Shown: positions 36,702 to 45,380, counted from the first letter of the stretch. The stretch is DNA of 64,000 bases from Acidovorax soli (GCF_900107605.1 NZ_FNQJ01000004.1:124001-188000); one strand, 5' to 3'. The notes: generated by a model from the letters alone, not told the origin. Made by a program: numbers and translations.

Positions 36702-37988
36702 ATGATCAAGCACCTGCAGCTCAAGAACCTCAAGGCCTGGCGCGACAGTGGCAGCGTGCGGCTGGCGCCGGTCACCATGCTGCTGGGCAGCAACTCGTCG
36801 GGCAAGTCCACCCTGCTGCAAAGCCTGCTGCTGCTCAAGCAGACCGCCGCCGCGCCCGATCGCACGCTGCACCTGAATCTGGGCGGCGACGAAGCCAACG
36901 ACCTGGTCAGCCTGGGCGATTTCGATGCCGTGCTGGCGCATGGCGCTGCACCGCGCCAGTTCGAGATCGTGCTGGAATTCGAGCGCCCCGAGGGCGAGCG
37001 GGTGCGCCACGGCCGCTTCGCCTGCAGCTACGGCCAAACGGCCAGCGGCGCCGTGGTGGTGCTGGCGCTGTCGCTGTCCACCGTGGCGCGGCAGTTCCGG
37101 GCCGTGCGCCGCGAGCGCGGCGCCTATGCGGTGTGGGTGGATGACGAGCCCCGGCCACGTGGCAAGGGACCGCAGCTGGCGCCCGAGCGCTCGATGGCGT
37201 TCTCGGCCGAAGCCATTGCCCTGCTGGGCCCCGATGGCGCCCATCTGCAGGACCTGAGCCTGGCCCTGCGCCGCGAGCTGGAAGCCATCGTTTACCTGGG
37301 CCCGCTGCGCCAGCGGCCCGCGCGCGACCAGGTGTGGAGCAAGGGCATGTCCGGGGCCGTGGGGGCAGAAGGCCAGCAGGCCATCAACGCCTTGCTGTCC
37401 GACGCCCTGCAGCCGGGCGCGGGGCAGGGCGCGGTGCTGCGCAGCGTGTCGGCAGCGCTGCAGCGCATGGGCCTGGCCGACCGCATCGAGGTGCGCCAGC
37501 TGGGGCGGTCCAGCCGCTACGAGCTGCTGGTGCACAAGGACGGCGTGGACGCCAACCTGCGCGATGTCGGTGTGGGCGTGGCCCAGGTGCTGCCCGTGCT
37601 GACGGTGGCCTATTGCGTGCCGCCGGGCAGCACGGTGCTGCTCGAAGAGCCCGAGATCCACCTGCACCCGCTGGCCCAGGCAGTGCTGGCCGAGCTGTTT
37701 GCCGAAGTCAGCCAGCAGCGCCAGGTGCAGTTTCTGGTGGAAACGCATTCCGAGCACCTGTTTCGCCGCATGCAGACGCTGCTGGCACGCCGCCAGACCA
37801 CCACCGCCCACTGCCAGATGCTGTTCGTGGAGCGGCAGGGCGCCAACGCCGTGCTGGTGCCGCTGGAAGTGGATGAATTCGGCACGGTGCGCAACTGGCC
37901 GCCACGTTTTTTTGGCGACGCCCTGGGCGAGGCGCGCGAGCAGGCGCGTGCCCGGGCGCAGCGCATGCGGGAAGCGGCCGGTGGCTGA
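36702..37988 (+). CDS. AAA/ABC-type ATPase (DUF3696-like), first gene of ATPase-PIN-ligase operon
   Basis: The 428-residue ATPase belongs to the SMC/ABC-like OLD-type class. Walker A is GSNSSGKS (residues 29-36), preceded by the usual LQLKNLKAW start. Walker B is TVLLEEPEIHLHPLAQ (about 308-323), and an H-loop-like LVETHSEHLFRR follows near 345. DUF3696-type C-terminal residues (GTVRNWPPRFFGDAL) are visible. Such ATPases often act as sensors or motors of defence systems; the substrate is unknown. Its stop overlaps the next GTG by eight bases. The 82 GC-rich bases before it show no clear promoter. Confidence 0.85.
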   Translation: MIKHLQLKNLKAWRDSGSVRLAPVTMLLGSNSSGKSTLLQSLLLLKQTAAAPDRTLHLNLGGDEANDLVSLGDFDAVLAHGAAPRQFEIVLEFERPEGERVRHGRFACSYGQTASGAVVVLALSLSTVARQFRAVRRERGAYAVWVDDEPRPRGKGPQLAPERSMAFSAEAIALLGPDGAHLQDLSLALRRELEAIVYLGPLRQRPARDQVWSKGMSGAVGAEGQQAINALLSDALQPGAGQGAVLRSVSAALQRMGLADRIEVRQLGRSSRYELLVHKDGVDANLRDVGVGVAQVLPVLTVAYCVPPGSTVLLEEPEIHLHPLAQAVLAELFAEVSQQRQVQFLVETHSEHLFRRMQTLLARRQTTTAHCQMLFVERQGANAVLVPLEVDEFGTVRNWPPRFFGDALGEAREQARARAQRMREAAGG

Positions 37989-38556
37989 GGCTTGCGGCCC
38001 GCAGACCCTGCCCGCCTCGCGGCTGGTGGACACCAATGTGCTCATCGTGGCCAGCGCGGCCGATGCGGGTTCACCTTTTCGTGCCGAGGGGACGCCGGTG
38101 GACGACGCCGCGCTGCGCCAGCGCGTGTTCGACTGGCTGGAAGCCTTCGAGGCCGACCCCACGCGCCACGCCGTGCTCGATGCCGACTGGCAGGTGTGCG
38201 GCGAATACGGGCACAAGCTCTCCGAGCAGGACTATGGCTGGCTGGTGATGATGCACAAGATCGACCACAACGAGGTGGTCTGGGTGGATCTGCAGCCCGA
38301 TGCCGATGGCAATGCCGTGCTGCCCCCCGCGCTGGCCAGCGCCGTGACCGACCTGGCCGACCGCAAGATGGTGGCCGCGGCACTGGCCGCGCTCGCGCTG
38401 GGCAGCGCCTGCCAGCTCACCAATGCCAGCGATACCGACTGGCTCGACTGCCAGAAGGCGCTGCGGACGGTGGGTCTGGAGGTCGAGAATTTGTTGCACG
38501 ACTGGCTGGTGGCGCGCTGGCACACCAAGCATGGAAAAAAGGCACGATATGACTGA
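37981..38556 (+). CDS. PIN-like nuclease, second gene of ATPase-PIN-ligase operon
   Basis: The 191-residue protein reads as a PIN-fold ribonuclease: VDTNVLIVASA with Asp17, CGEY with Glu75, DLADRKMVAAAL with Asp127 and NASDTDW with Asp151/153, the classic acidic set. The GTG start at 37981 lies inside the ATPase gene (8-base overlap), and its end overlaps the RNA ligase start by eight bases (ATGACTGA). The coupling to the ATPase recalls ATPase/PIN pairs in defence loci (family knowledge); the substrate is presumably RNA. No antitoxin-like gene is adjacent. Confidence 0.78.
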   Translation: MAEACGPQTLPASRLVDTNVLIVASAADAGSPFRAEGTPVDDAALRQRVFDWLEAFEADPTRHAVLDADWQVCGEYGHKLSEQDYGWLVMMHKIDHNEVVWVDLQPDADGNAVLPPALASAVTDLADRKMVAAALAALALGSACQLTNASDTDWLDCQKALRTVGLEVENLLHDWLVARWHTKHGKKARYD

Positions 38557-39226
38557 TTTCTTCCGATTTCCCCACACCCCGCACATCGCGTGGCTGGCCA
38601 CCGGCGCACCGCGCGATGACAAGGTGCTTTCGCCCGACGAGGCGCACGAACTGCTGGCCGGGGAGGTGGTGCTGGAAGAAAAGCTCGACGGCGCCAACCT
38701 CGGCTTTTCGGTGTCGCCCGACGGCGTGCTGCGCGCGCAGAACCGTGGCCAGTATCTGCCGCAGCCCTTCCATGGGCAATTTGCCCGGCTGGGCCCCTGG
38801 CTGGCTGCCCACGAGGACAAGCTGTTCGATGCGCTGGGCACCGACCTGGTGGCGTTTGGCGAATGGTGCGCCGCCCGCCACTCGCTCGACTACGCCACGC
38901 TGCCCGACTGGTGGCTGCTGTTCGACGTGTACGACCGCAGCACCGGCCGGTTCTGGAGCACCACGCGGCGCAACGAATGGGCGGCCCGCATGGGTTTCAT
39001 GACGGTGCCGCGCCTGTACGCCGGGCCGGTGGACCTCGACCAGCTGCGCGAACGGGTGCACGCAACGCACAGCCAGTTCCGCCAGGGCAACCTCGAAGGC
39101 ATCGTGATCCGGCGCGAAAACGCCGACTGGCTGGAGCAGCGTGCCAAGCTGGTGCGCGCCGATTTCACCCAGACCATCGAAGAGCACTGGCGCAGCCGTG
39201 CTCTGGAGTGGAACCGGGTTGAGTGA
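38549..39226 (+). CDS. RNA ligase, Rnl2 type, third gene of ATPase-PIN-ligase operon
   Basis: The 225-residue protein carries the nucleotidyltransferase motifs of ATP-dependent RNA ligases: motif I EKLDGANLGF (Lys45 would be adenylated), motif III VAFGEWC (Glu105), motif IIIa LFDVYDRS, motif IV EGIVIRRE (Glu183) and motif V RAKLVRADF (Lys200). It is a minimal catalytic core without the extra C-terminal domain of T4 Rnl2. It would seal RNA ends, consistent with repairing or reversing cleavage by the preceding PIN-like protein; this is inference. A terminator follows. Confidence 0.85.
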   Translation: MTDFFRFPHTPHIAWLATGAPRDDKVLSPDEAHELLAGEVVLEEKLDGANLGFSVSPDGVLRAQNRGQYLPQPFHGQFARLGPWLAAHEDKLFDALGTDLVAFGEWCAARHSLDYATLPDWWLLFDVYDRSTGRFWSTTRRNEWAARMGFMTVPRLYAGPVDLDQLRERVHATHSQFRQGNLEGIVIRRENADWLEQRAKLVRADFTQTIEEHWRSRALEWNRVE

Positions 39227-39228
39227 TG

Positions 39229-39261
39229 CCGCAGCCCTGCCGGTGGGCTGGCTGCGGTTTT
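39229..39261 (+). terminator. Rho-independent terminator of the ATPase-PIN-ligase operon
   Basis: CCGCAGCC, a 13-base loop, then GGCTGCGG (39229-39236 and 39250-39257) followed by TTTT. It overlaps the end of the convergent CoA-transferase gene. Confidence 0.7.
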
Positions 39262-40570
39262 AGACCACGCCCTTGGCGCGCAGGGCGGCCATGCGCTGGG
39301 CGTCCACGCCCAGGCGTTCGCGCAATACCTGTTCGGTGTGCTGGCCCAGGGCCGGTGGTGCATGGCGCAGGGTGGGCGGTGTGTCGGACAGGCGCATCGG
39401 GCTGGCTGTGGTCACCACGCGGTTGACGTGCTCGCCCGCTGGTGGCTGGGCGCCGGGGTAGCGCTCCTGCTCCACGCGCAGGCCCCGGAATTGCACCTGG
39501 GGGTCGTCAAAGGCCTGGCCGATGTGGTTGATGGGGCCGCAGGGCACGGCCTTGTCTTCCAGCAGGCGCACCCATTCGGCCATGGGCCGCGTGCGCGTGA
39601 GTGCGCTCATCATGGGGATGAGGGTGTCGCGGTGCTTGACGCGGCCGGCGTTGGTGGTGAAGCGCGCATCCTGCGCCCAGTCCACGCCGGCGGCGGCGCA
39701 AAAGCGTGCGAACTGCCCGTCGTTGCCGATGGCCAGCAGCACGTTGCCGTCCTGCGTGGGGAAATCCTGGTAGGGCACGACGCTGGGGTGGGTGTTGCCC
39801 TGGCGCTGGGGCACGCTGCCGGAGTTGAGGTAGCCCGTGCCCTGGTTGGCCAGGATGGCCATGGCCACGTCCAGCAGGGCCATGTCGATGTGCTGGCCGC
39901 GGCCCGTGTGGTGGCGCGCTTCCAGGGCGCTGAGGATGGCGCTGGTGGCGTACATGCCGGTGAACAGGTCGATCACGGCCACCCCCACGCGCAACGGGCC
40001 ACCGCCGGGCTCGGAGTCGGCGTGGCCGGTGATGCTCATGAGCCCGCTCATGGCCTGCACCAGCATGTCGTAGCCCGCGCGCGATGCATAGGGCCCGGTC
40101 TGGCCAAAGCCCGTGACCGAGCAGTAGATCAGGCGCGGGTTCAGCGCCGACAGGCTGGCGTAGTCCAGGCCGTAGCGCGCCAGGCCGCCGGTCTTGAAGT
40201 TTTCCACCAGCACGTCGCTCTGGCAGGCCAGTTCGCGGATGAGCTCCTGGCCTTCGGGTGTGGCCATGTCCACGGTGACCGAGCGCTTGTTGCGGTTGCA
40301 GGCGGCGAAGTAGCAGGCGTTGTCGGTGGGAGCGCCGGCCGCGTCGGCAAAAAAGGGCGGGCCCCAGTGGCGCGTGTCGTCGCCCTCGCCGGGTTTTTCG
40401 ATCTTGATCACGTCGGCGCCCATGTCGGCCAGGTTCTGGGTGCACCAGGGGCCGGCGAGCACGCGCGAGAGGTCGAGTACGCGCAGGTGACCCAGGGCCC
40501 CCACGCGTTGCGCCGCCGCACTGTGCGGGGCAGGGGAGGCAGGGGTGGTGGCGGGGGGAGTGGTGGCCAT
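39260..40570 (-). CDS. CoA-transferase, CaiB/BaiF (class III) family
   Basis: The 436-residue enzyme would move CoA between a thioester and a carboxylic acid. Family features are LRVLDLSRVLAGPWCTQNLA, ADVIKIEKPGEGDDTRHWGP, RNKRSVTVD and the presumed catalytic Asp in VIDLFTGMYAT. ATG 40570 starts MATTPPATTPA; an in-frame ATG 36 bases upstream is less likely. It is divergent from a LysR regulator with a 169-base gap, so it may be that regulator's target. The substrate is not predictable. Confidence 0.92.
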   Translation of the reverse strand: MATTPPATTPASPAPHSAAAQRVGALGHLRVLDLSRVLAGPWCTQNLADMGADVIKIEKPGEGDDTRHWGPPFFADAAGAPTDNACYFAACNRNKRSVTVDMATPEGQELIRELACQSDVLVENFKTGGLARYGLDYASLSALNPRLIYCSVTGFGQTGPYASRAGYDMLVQAMSGLMSITGHADSEPGGGPLRVGVAVIDLFTGMYATSAILSALEARHHTGRGQHIDMALLDVAMAILANQGTGYLNSGSVPQRQGNTHPSVVPYQDFPTQDGNVLLAIGNDGQFARFCAAAGVDWAQDARFTTNAGRVKHRDTLIPMMSALTRTRPMAEWVRLLEDKAVPCGPINHIGQAFDDPQVQFRGLRVEQERYPGAQPPAGEHVNRVVTTASPMRLSDTPPTLRHAPPALGQHTEQVLRERLGVDAQRMAALRAKGVV

Positions 40571-40727
40571 GGCGTCTTTCGGTGGTGCCTGTAGTGTGGC
40601 CTGCACATGGCAGGCAAGGTCGCCATCCTAGAGCGGTGGCGCGCGCGGCGGCTTTGCTTTTGCTGAAGGCGGCGTTTGTTCCTGTGCAGGGCTGGGCCGA
40701 CGTACCGGGGTGCGGCACCCGTCTCTC

Positions 40728-40733
40728 TACAAT
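40728..40733 (+). promoter_or_regulatory. -10 element of an apparently leaderless promoter
   Basis: TACAAT ends six bases before the ATG at 40740 (LysR gene), the same arrangement as at 35543-35548. Confidence 0.5.
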
Positions 40734-40739
40734 GCGCGC

Positions 40740-41654
40740 ATGGCCATGCATTTCGATCTTGTAGACCTGCGCCTGATGGTGCACATCGTCGACGCCAACA
40801 GCATGACGCGCGGCGCGGAACTCTCTTTCATCTCCCTGCCCGCAGCCAGTACGCGCATCAAGAACCTCGAGGAAAGCATCGGCACCAAGCTGCTGTACCG
40901 CACCAGCCAGGGCGTGACGCTGACCCCGCCGGGCCAGGCCTTCGTGACCCATGCGCGCATGGTGCTGGGCCAGATCGAGCACCTGCGCGGCGACATGCAG
41001 GAGTACGTGCGCGGCATCAAGGGCCATGTGCGCGTGTTTGCCAACACCACCTCGCTGGGCGAGTTCCTGCCGCCCGTGCTGCGCCACTACCTGCGCCGCA
41101 ATCCGGACGTGAACATCGACCTGCGCGAGCGGCTGTCGCACGACATCGTGCGCGCCGTGACCGAGGGGCAGACCGACATCGGCATCGTTGCCGGGCTGGT
41201 GCGCACCGAGAACCTGGAAACCCTGCCCTACCGCTGCGACCGGCTGGTGCTGGTGGTGCCCAAGGGCCATGCGCTGGACGGCGAGATGCAGATCGACTTT
41301 GCCGACACGCTGGATATGGACTATGTGGGGCTGCACGAATCCAGTGCCATCCACGCCTTTTTGCGCCAGGCCAGCGACCAGCTGCACCGCCCGATCAAGC
41401 TGCGCATCCAGGTCAGCAACTTCGAGACAGCGTGCCGCATGATCGAGGCCGGCGTGGGTGTGGGCGTGCTGCCCGAGTCGGCCGCCAGCCGCCACGCGCA
41501 CAGCATGGACATCGCCATCGTGCCGCTGTCGGACGCCTGGTCGGTGCGCGAGATGCAGATCTGCGTGCGCAGCCTGGAGGCCCTGCCCAGCTTTGCCCAG
41601 GAGCTGGTGGAGCTGCTGGTGGCCGACGCGCAGGGGCGGCTGGAACTGAAATGA
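40740..41654 (+). CDS. LysR-type transcriptional regulator
   Basis: The 304-residue regulator has an atypical but recognisable HTH (SMTRGAELSFISLPAASTRI, about 21-40) followed by NLEESIGTKLLYRTSQGVTL, the LysR wing. The effector domain (HVRVFANTTSLGEFLPPVL, DIGIVAGLVRTENLETLPY) is complete. ATG 40740 is preferred because of the well-spaced TACAAT upstream. It is divergent from the CoA-transferase gene and probably regulates it. A family 1 repeat starts right after its stop. Confidence 0.9.
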   Translation: MAMHFDLVDLRLMVHIVDANSMTRGAELSFISLPAASTRIKNLEESIGTKLLYRTSQGVTLTPPGQAFVTHARMVLGQIEHLRGDMQEYVRGIKGHVRVFANTTSLGEFLPPVLRHYLRRNPDVNIDLRERLSHDIVRAVTEGQTDIGIVAGLVRTENLETLPYRCDRLVLVVPKGHALDGEMQIDFADTLDMDYVGLHESSAIHAFLRQASDQLHRPIKLRIQVSNFETACRMIEAGVGVGVLPESAASRHAHSMDIAIVPLSDAWSVREMQICVRSLEALPSFAQELVELLVADAQGRLELK

Positions 41655-41718
41655 TGCGATTGAAGAAATAGCTGCTGGCACTTTCTGAACAAGCGCCAGC
41701 GCCACTTTTACTCAAGAC
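41655..41718. repeat. Interspersed palindromic repeat, family 1, copy 4
   Basis: AAATAGCTGCTGGCACTTTC, loop, then CAAGCGCCAGCGCCACTTTT. It lies in the convergent gap between the LysR and thioesterase genes. Confidence 0.75.
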
Positions 41719-42189
41719 TCACTCGATGGACTTCCAGGTCACCGGCGCCAGCCAGTACTTGAAGGTGCCGCTGGCCGTGGCCACCACCTGGCCCTGTTCG
41801 TCGATCAGCTGGCCCGCGCAGCTGCACAGGCTGCGCGTGGCATGCACCACCCACCCTTCGGCCAGCAGCGGGCCGCGGGCCGGGCGGTGAAAGCGGCTGC
41901 TCATCTCTACCGTCACCGCAGTCTGCGAAGGCGCGCCCGGCAGCTCGCCGGCGGCGCGCGACATCACTGAGTCGAGCAAGGTCATGATCACGCCGCCATG
42001 CGCGGCCGGCAGCTGGTTGAGCAGCTCCTCGCGCAGGTGCGGCAGCCTCACATGCACCTTGCCCGGCGGCGCAGGCACCTGCGTAGCACCGATCAGGCGC
42101 ATGAAGGCGCTGCGGTCGGGCGGCGGCGCTGCGTCGCCCTCTGCCTTGTCCGGTGCATCGGCGGCTGACTCGCCTGGCGCCTTGTTCAT
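41719..42189 (-). CDS. PaaI-like thioesterase
   Basis: The 156-residue hotdog-fold protein resembles PaaI-type acyl-CoA thioesterases: AAHGGVIMTLLDSVMSRAAG with the conserved H-G-G and Asp, then SSRFHRPARGPLLAEGWVV. It would hydrolyse an acyl-CoA intermediate or dead-end product. The first ~30 residues are a low-complexity Ala/Asp/Pro extension. ATG 42189 overlaps the stop of the acyl-CoA dehydrogenase gene (ATGA), making it the last gene of a four-gene coupled operon. Confidence 0.87.
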   Translation of the reverse strand: MNKAPGESAADAPDKAEGDAAPPPDRSAFMRLIGATQVPAPPGKVHVRLPHLREELLNQLPAAHGGVIMTLLDSVMSRAAGELPGAPSQTAVTVEMSSRFHRPARGPLLAEGWVVHATRSLCSCAGQLIDEQGQVVATASGTFKYWLAPVTWKSIE

Positions 42190-43343
42190 GCGTCGCGTGC
42201 CTCGCGCACCATGTTGCGCGCGATGATGATCTGCTGGATCTGCGTTGTGCCCTCGTACAGGCGGAACAGGCGCACGTCGCGATAAAAGCGCTCGATGCCG
42301 TACTCGGCCATGTAGCCCGCACCGCCCAGGATCTGCACCGCGCGGTCGGCCACGCGGCCGCACATCTCGGTGGCGAACATCTTGGCGCACGAGGCCTCGG
42401 TGGAGACGTTGTGGCCGTCGTCGCGGCGGCGCGCGGCGTCGATGGTCATGCACTCGGCCGCGTACAGCTCGGCCTGGCTGTCGGCCAGCATGGCCTGCAC
42501 CAGCTGGAAGTCGCAAATCGCCTGGCCAAACTGCTTGCGCTCCAGCGCGTAGGCCAGCGCATCGCGCAGCATGCGCTTGGCCACGCCCACGGCCACCGCG
42601 GCGATGTGGATGCGGCCTTTCTCCAGCACCTTCATGGCGGTCTTGAAGCCGCGGCCCTCCTGCAGGCCGATGAGGTTGGCGGCCGGCACCCTGACGTTGT
42701 CGAAGATCACGTCGCAGGTGTGGGCGCCGCGCTGGCCCATCTTCTTGTCGTATTTGCCGAAGCTGATGCCGGGCGTCTTGGCGTCCACGATGAAGGAGGA
42801 CACGCCGCCCGCGCCCTTGTTGTCGGGGTTGGTGCGCGCCATCAGCGTGAACATGCCGGCGTGCGGCGCGTTGGTGATGTAGCGCTTGGTGCCGTTGACG
42901 ATGTAGAAGTCGCCGTCCTTGATGGCGGTGGTGCGCAGCGATGCGGCGTCCGAACCCGCCTCGGGCTCGGTCAGCGCAAACGAGGCGATCACCTCGCCGG
43001 TGGCCAGCTTGGGCAGCCACTCGGCCTGCTGCTCGGGCGTGCCGTCCATCAGGATGCCCTGCGAACCGATGCCCACCGTGGTGCCGATGATGGAGCGGAA
43101 GGCCGGCGCGGTCTGGCACAGCTCCAGCAGCACGCGGCATTCCTCTTCCATGGTCAGCTCCAGTCCGCCGAACTTTTCGGGGATGGTCATGCCGAACAGG
43201 CCCAGGTTGCGCATCTCCTGCACGATGGATTCGGGGATCTCGTCGGTCTCGGCCACTTCGTTCTCGGCCGGCACCAGGCGCTCGCGCACAAAGCGGCGCA
43301 CGCTGTCGAGCAGGGCTTCCAAAATTTCTGGATCGCGGATCAT
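42186..43343 (-). CDS. Acyl-CoA dehydrogenase
   Basis: The 385-residue FAD enzyme makes trans-2-enoyl-CoA from acyl-CoA. Motifs are LTEPEAGSDAASLRT (FAD/substrate loop, about 128-142), KRYITNAPHAGMFTLMAR, the ERKQFGQAICDFQLVQAML helix and the C-terminal YEGTTQIQQIIIARN that usually carries the catalytic Glu of this class. The substrate chain is unknown. It follows the thiolase gene by 20 bases and overlaps the thioesterase gene. Confidence 0.93.
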   Translation of the reverse strand: MIRDPEILEALLDSVRRFVRERLVPAENEVAETDEIPESIVQEMRNLGLFGMTIPEKFGGLELTMEEECRVLLELCQTAPAFRSIIGTTVGIGSQGILMDGTPEQQAEWLPKLATGEVIASFALTEPEAGSDAASLRTTAIKDGDFYIVNGTKRYITNAPHAGMFTLMARTNPDNKGAGGVSSFIVDAKTPGISFGKYDKKMGQRGAHTCDVIFDNVRVPAANLIGLQEGRGFKTAMKVLEKGRIHIAAVAVGVAKRMLRDALAYALERKQFGQAICDFQLVQAMLADSQAELYAAECMTIDAARRRDDGHNVSTEASCAKMFATEMCGRVADRAVQILGGAGYMAEYGIERFYRDVRLFRLYEGTTQIQQIIIARNMVREARDA

Positions 43344-43363
43344 GGTCAGGGTTCTTTCAATGT

Positions 43364-44572
43364 TCAGAGGGTTTCGGCCGTGCCCAGCACGGCGGTGGAC
43401 TGGCTCGACAGCGTGCCGCCATTGCCGTGCACCACGGCCGTGCGGTGCTGCTGGAGCTGGCGCGCGCCAGCCTCGCCGCGCAGCTGGCGCACGGCCTCGA
43501 TCAGCGCAAAGATGCCGTACATGCCCGGGTGCACGCACGACAGGCCACCGCCGTTGGTGTTGACGGCCAGGCGCCCGCCGGGCGCAATGGCGCCGCCCTG
43601 CACGAAGGCGCCGCCCTCGCCCTTGGCGCAAAAGCCCAGGTCTTCCAGGAACAGCAGGGTATTGATGGTGAAGGCGTCATACACCTGGGCCATGTCCATG
43701 TCGACCGCCGTCAGGCCCGCCATCGCAAAGGCCTGCGCGCCCGACTGCGCTGCGCTGGTCGTCGTCAGGTCGGGCATGCAGGAGATCTGGCGGTTCCAGA
43801 TGGCCGTGGCATTGCCCAGCACATAGACGGGAGGATTGGGCAGGTCGCGCGCACGCTCGGCACGCGTGAGCACGATGGCACCGCCGCCATCCGTCACCAG
43901 GCAGCAGTCGCGCACGGTGAGCGGGCTGGCAATCGGCCGGGCCGAGAGCACGTCCTCGATGGTGAGCGGATCGCGCATGAAAGCCTCGGGGTTGCGCTGC
44001 GCCCAGGCGCGCGCGGCCACGGCCACTTCGGCCAGCTGTTCGCGTGTGGTGCCGAACTCGTGCATGTGGCGGGCGGCGGCCAGGGCGTAGGCGGCGACGG
44101 GCAGCACCGGCTCGTAGGGATGCTCGTAGGGCTGCGGGTCGAGAAAGCGCCGCGCGGCCACGCCTTCCTTGCGGCCGAACGTGGCCGAGCGCTGCGCGCT
44201 GCCGTAGCACACGAGCACGGCCTTGCACTGCCCGGCCTCCAGTGCGCGGATCGCGGGCAGCAGGTGGGCGATGAAGCTGCTGCCGCCGATCATCGTGCCG
44301 TCCACGTAGGTCGGGTTGATGCCCAGATGCTCGATCACCGGCATGGTCCACATGCTGGCGTTCACGCTGCAGGTGGCCAGGCCGTCGATGTCCTGCATGG
44401 TCAGGCCTGCATCGGCCACGGCGGCGTGCGCGGCACGCACCAGCAGCGTCATGTCGTCCATGCCGGCCGCCTCGCCACAGCCATAGGTGGCAGCGCCGAC
44501 AATGGCCACGCGGCCGCGCAGCGGGCGGTTCACGGCGGCGGCGTCCAGGTGGGATTGGGGAACGCGGCTCAT
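43364..44572 (-). CDS. Thiolase family protein (SCP2/lipid-transfer type)
   Basis: The 402-residue protein is a thiolase-superfamily member of the SCP-x type: RVAIVGAATYGCGEAAGM at the start, IGGSSFIAHLLPAIRALEAG near residue 95, VYDAFTINTLLFLEDLGFC and NTNGGGLSCVHPGMYG near 350. Partners of this type commonly need a DUF35/OB-fold protein, and one is encoded immediately upstream with an ATGA overlap. Thus the two probably form one complex that cleaves a 3-oxoacyl-CoA, as known for sterol side-chain thiolases. The substrate is unknown. Confidence 0.87.
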   Translation of the reverse strand: MSRVPQSHLDAAAVNRPLRGRVAIVGAATYGCGEAAGMDDMTLLVRAAHAAVADAGLTMQDIDGLATCSVNASMWTMPVIEHLGINPTYVDGTMIGGSSFIAHLLPAIRALEAGQCKAVLVCYGSAQRSATFGRKEGVAARRFLDPQPYEHPYEPVLPVAAYALAAARHMHEFGTTREQLAEVAVAARAWAQRNPEAFMRDPLTIEDVLSARPIASPLTVRDCCLVTDGGGAIVLTRAERARDLPNPPVYVLGNATAIWNRQISCMPDLTTTSAAQSGAQAFAMAGLTAVDMDMAQVYDAFTINTLLFLEDLGFCAKGEGGAFVQGGAIAPGGRLAVNTNGGGLSCVHPGMYGIFALIEAVRQLRGEAGARQLQQHRTAVVHGNGGTLSSQSTAVLGTAETL

Positions 44573-44955
44573 GCTGCACCTCCTTGCGCTTGTGCCGGGG
44601 TGAACAGCACCAGGCCGCGCCCGTCCTTTTGCGCCACATGGGCCTGCACGCGCTGGCCAATCGTCACGGCCTCGGGCGCCACGCCTTCCACGCGGCTCAT
44701 CATGCGCACGCCCTCGTCCAGGTCGATCAGGGCCACGTTGTAGTTGCCGCCCGCATCCGCCTTGCGCGCGATGGTGGTGGTGGAGTAAACGGTTCCCAGG
44801 CCGCTGGCGCGCACCCAGCGCAGCGGGCTGGCGCCGCAATGCGGGCACAGCTCACGCGGTGTGAACACATGGTGGTGGCACTGCGGGCAGTGCTGCAGGC
44901 AAAAGCGGCCGGCATTCAGCTCGGCCTGGTAGTGGGTTTGTGCGCTCAGGTGCAT
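44569..44955 (-). CDS. Zn-ribbon/OB-fold DUF35 protein, thiolase partner
   Basis: The 128-residue protein has a rubredoxin-like zinc ribbon (CPQCHHHVFTPRELCPHCG, residues about 23-41) followed by an OB-fold (GTVYSTTTIARKADAG, VALIDLDEGVRMMSRV). DUF35 proteins pair with SCP2-type thiolases or MaoC proteins as substrate-channelling partners. It is the first gene of the leftward operon DUF35-thiolase-acyl-CoA dehydrogenase-thioesterase. Its promoter must lie in the following ~425-base gap. Confidence 0.85.
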   Translation of the reverse strand: MHLSAQTHYQAELNAGRFCLQHCPQCHHHVFTPRELCPHCGASPLRWVRASGLGTVYSTTTIARKADAGGNYNVALIDLDEGVRMMSRVEGVAPEAVTIGQRVQAHVAQKDGRGLVLFTPAQAQGGAA

Positions 44956-45380
44956 GGTGTTTTCGTCTCAGGCCTCTTGGCGGTCTATGGCTTTGTGGAA
45001 TGCAGCATGCCTGCAAGGGCGGCGCGCTTCAATTCGGCAATTTTTAAGACCACCTTCAGCGAGGCCGGCTCAGGGGGTGAACGTGGCAGCCAGACCATTG
45101 ACGGCCCCAGCTTTTTCTGGCGACCCATCGTGCGCAATGGCGTGCCATGGATGCGCGGCCGATGAACGCGGAGACCTTCGGCGCCCGCTGGCCAAGTTTC
45201 GTGAGCCTTCGTAGCGGCCGTACGTTCGTCAAGTTGTTTCGACTCTAATGCAGGGCGCCCAAGTAGACTGCTACACGCATTGAGAGCCTGCCGCCCATCT
45301 CCACGACTTGCGGTCTCGCTAATGCTCGAAAGTCCAAAGCGCGCCCCCGCCGCACTACCGTCTTGCAACAAGAAAACACC
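44956..45380. other. Gap between acyl-CoA operon and type I R-M island
   Basis: No gene supported. It must contain the promoter of the leftward DUF35 operon and that of hsdM. A palindromic CGGCCGTACG-like stretch (near 45216) and TTGTTTCGACTCTAATGC (45234-45251) are visible but not decisive. It is the left junction of the restriction-modification island; no direct repeat or tRNA is evident. Confidence 0.35.

Noticed and set aside
36079..37486. Minus-strand frames across the MetH-like and ATPase genes
   Set aside because: Fully shadowed by clear genes; compositions are antisense-like.
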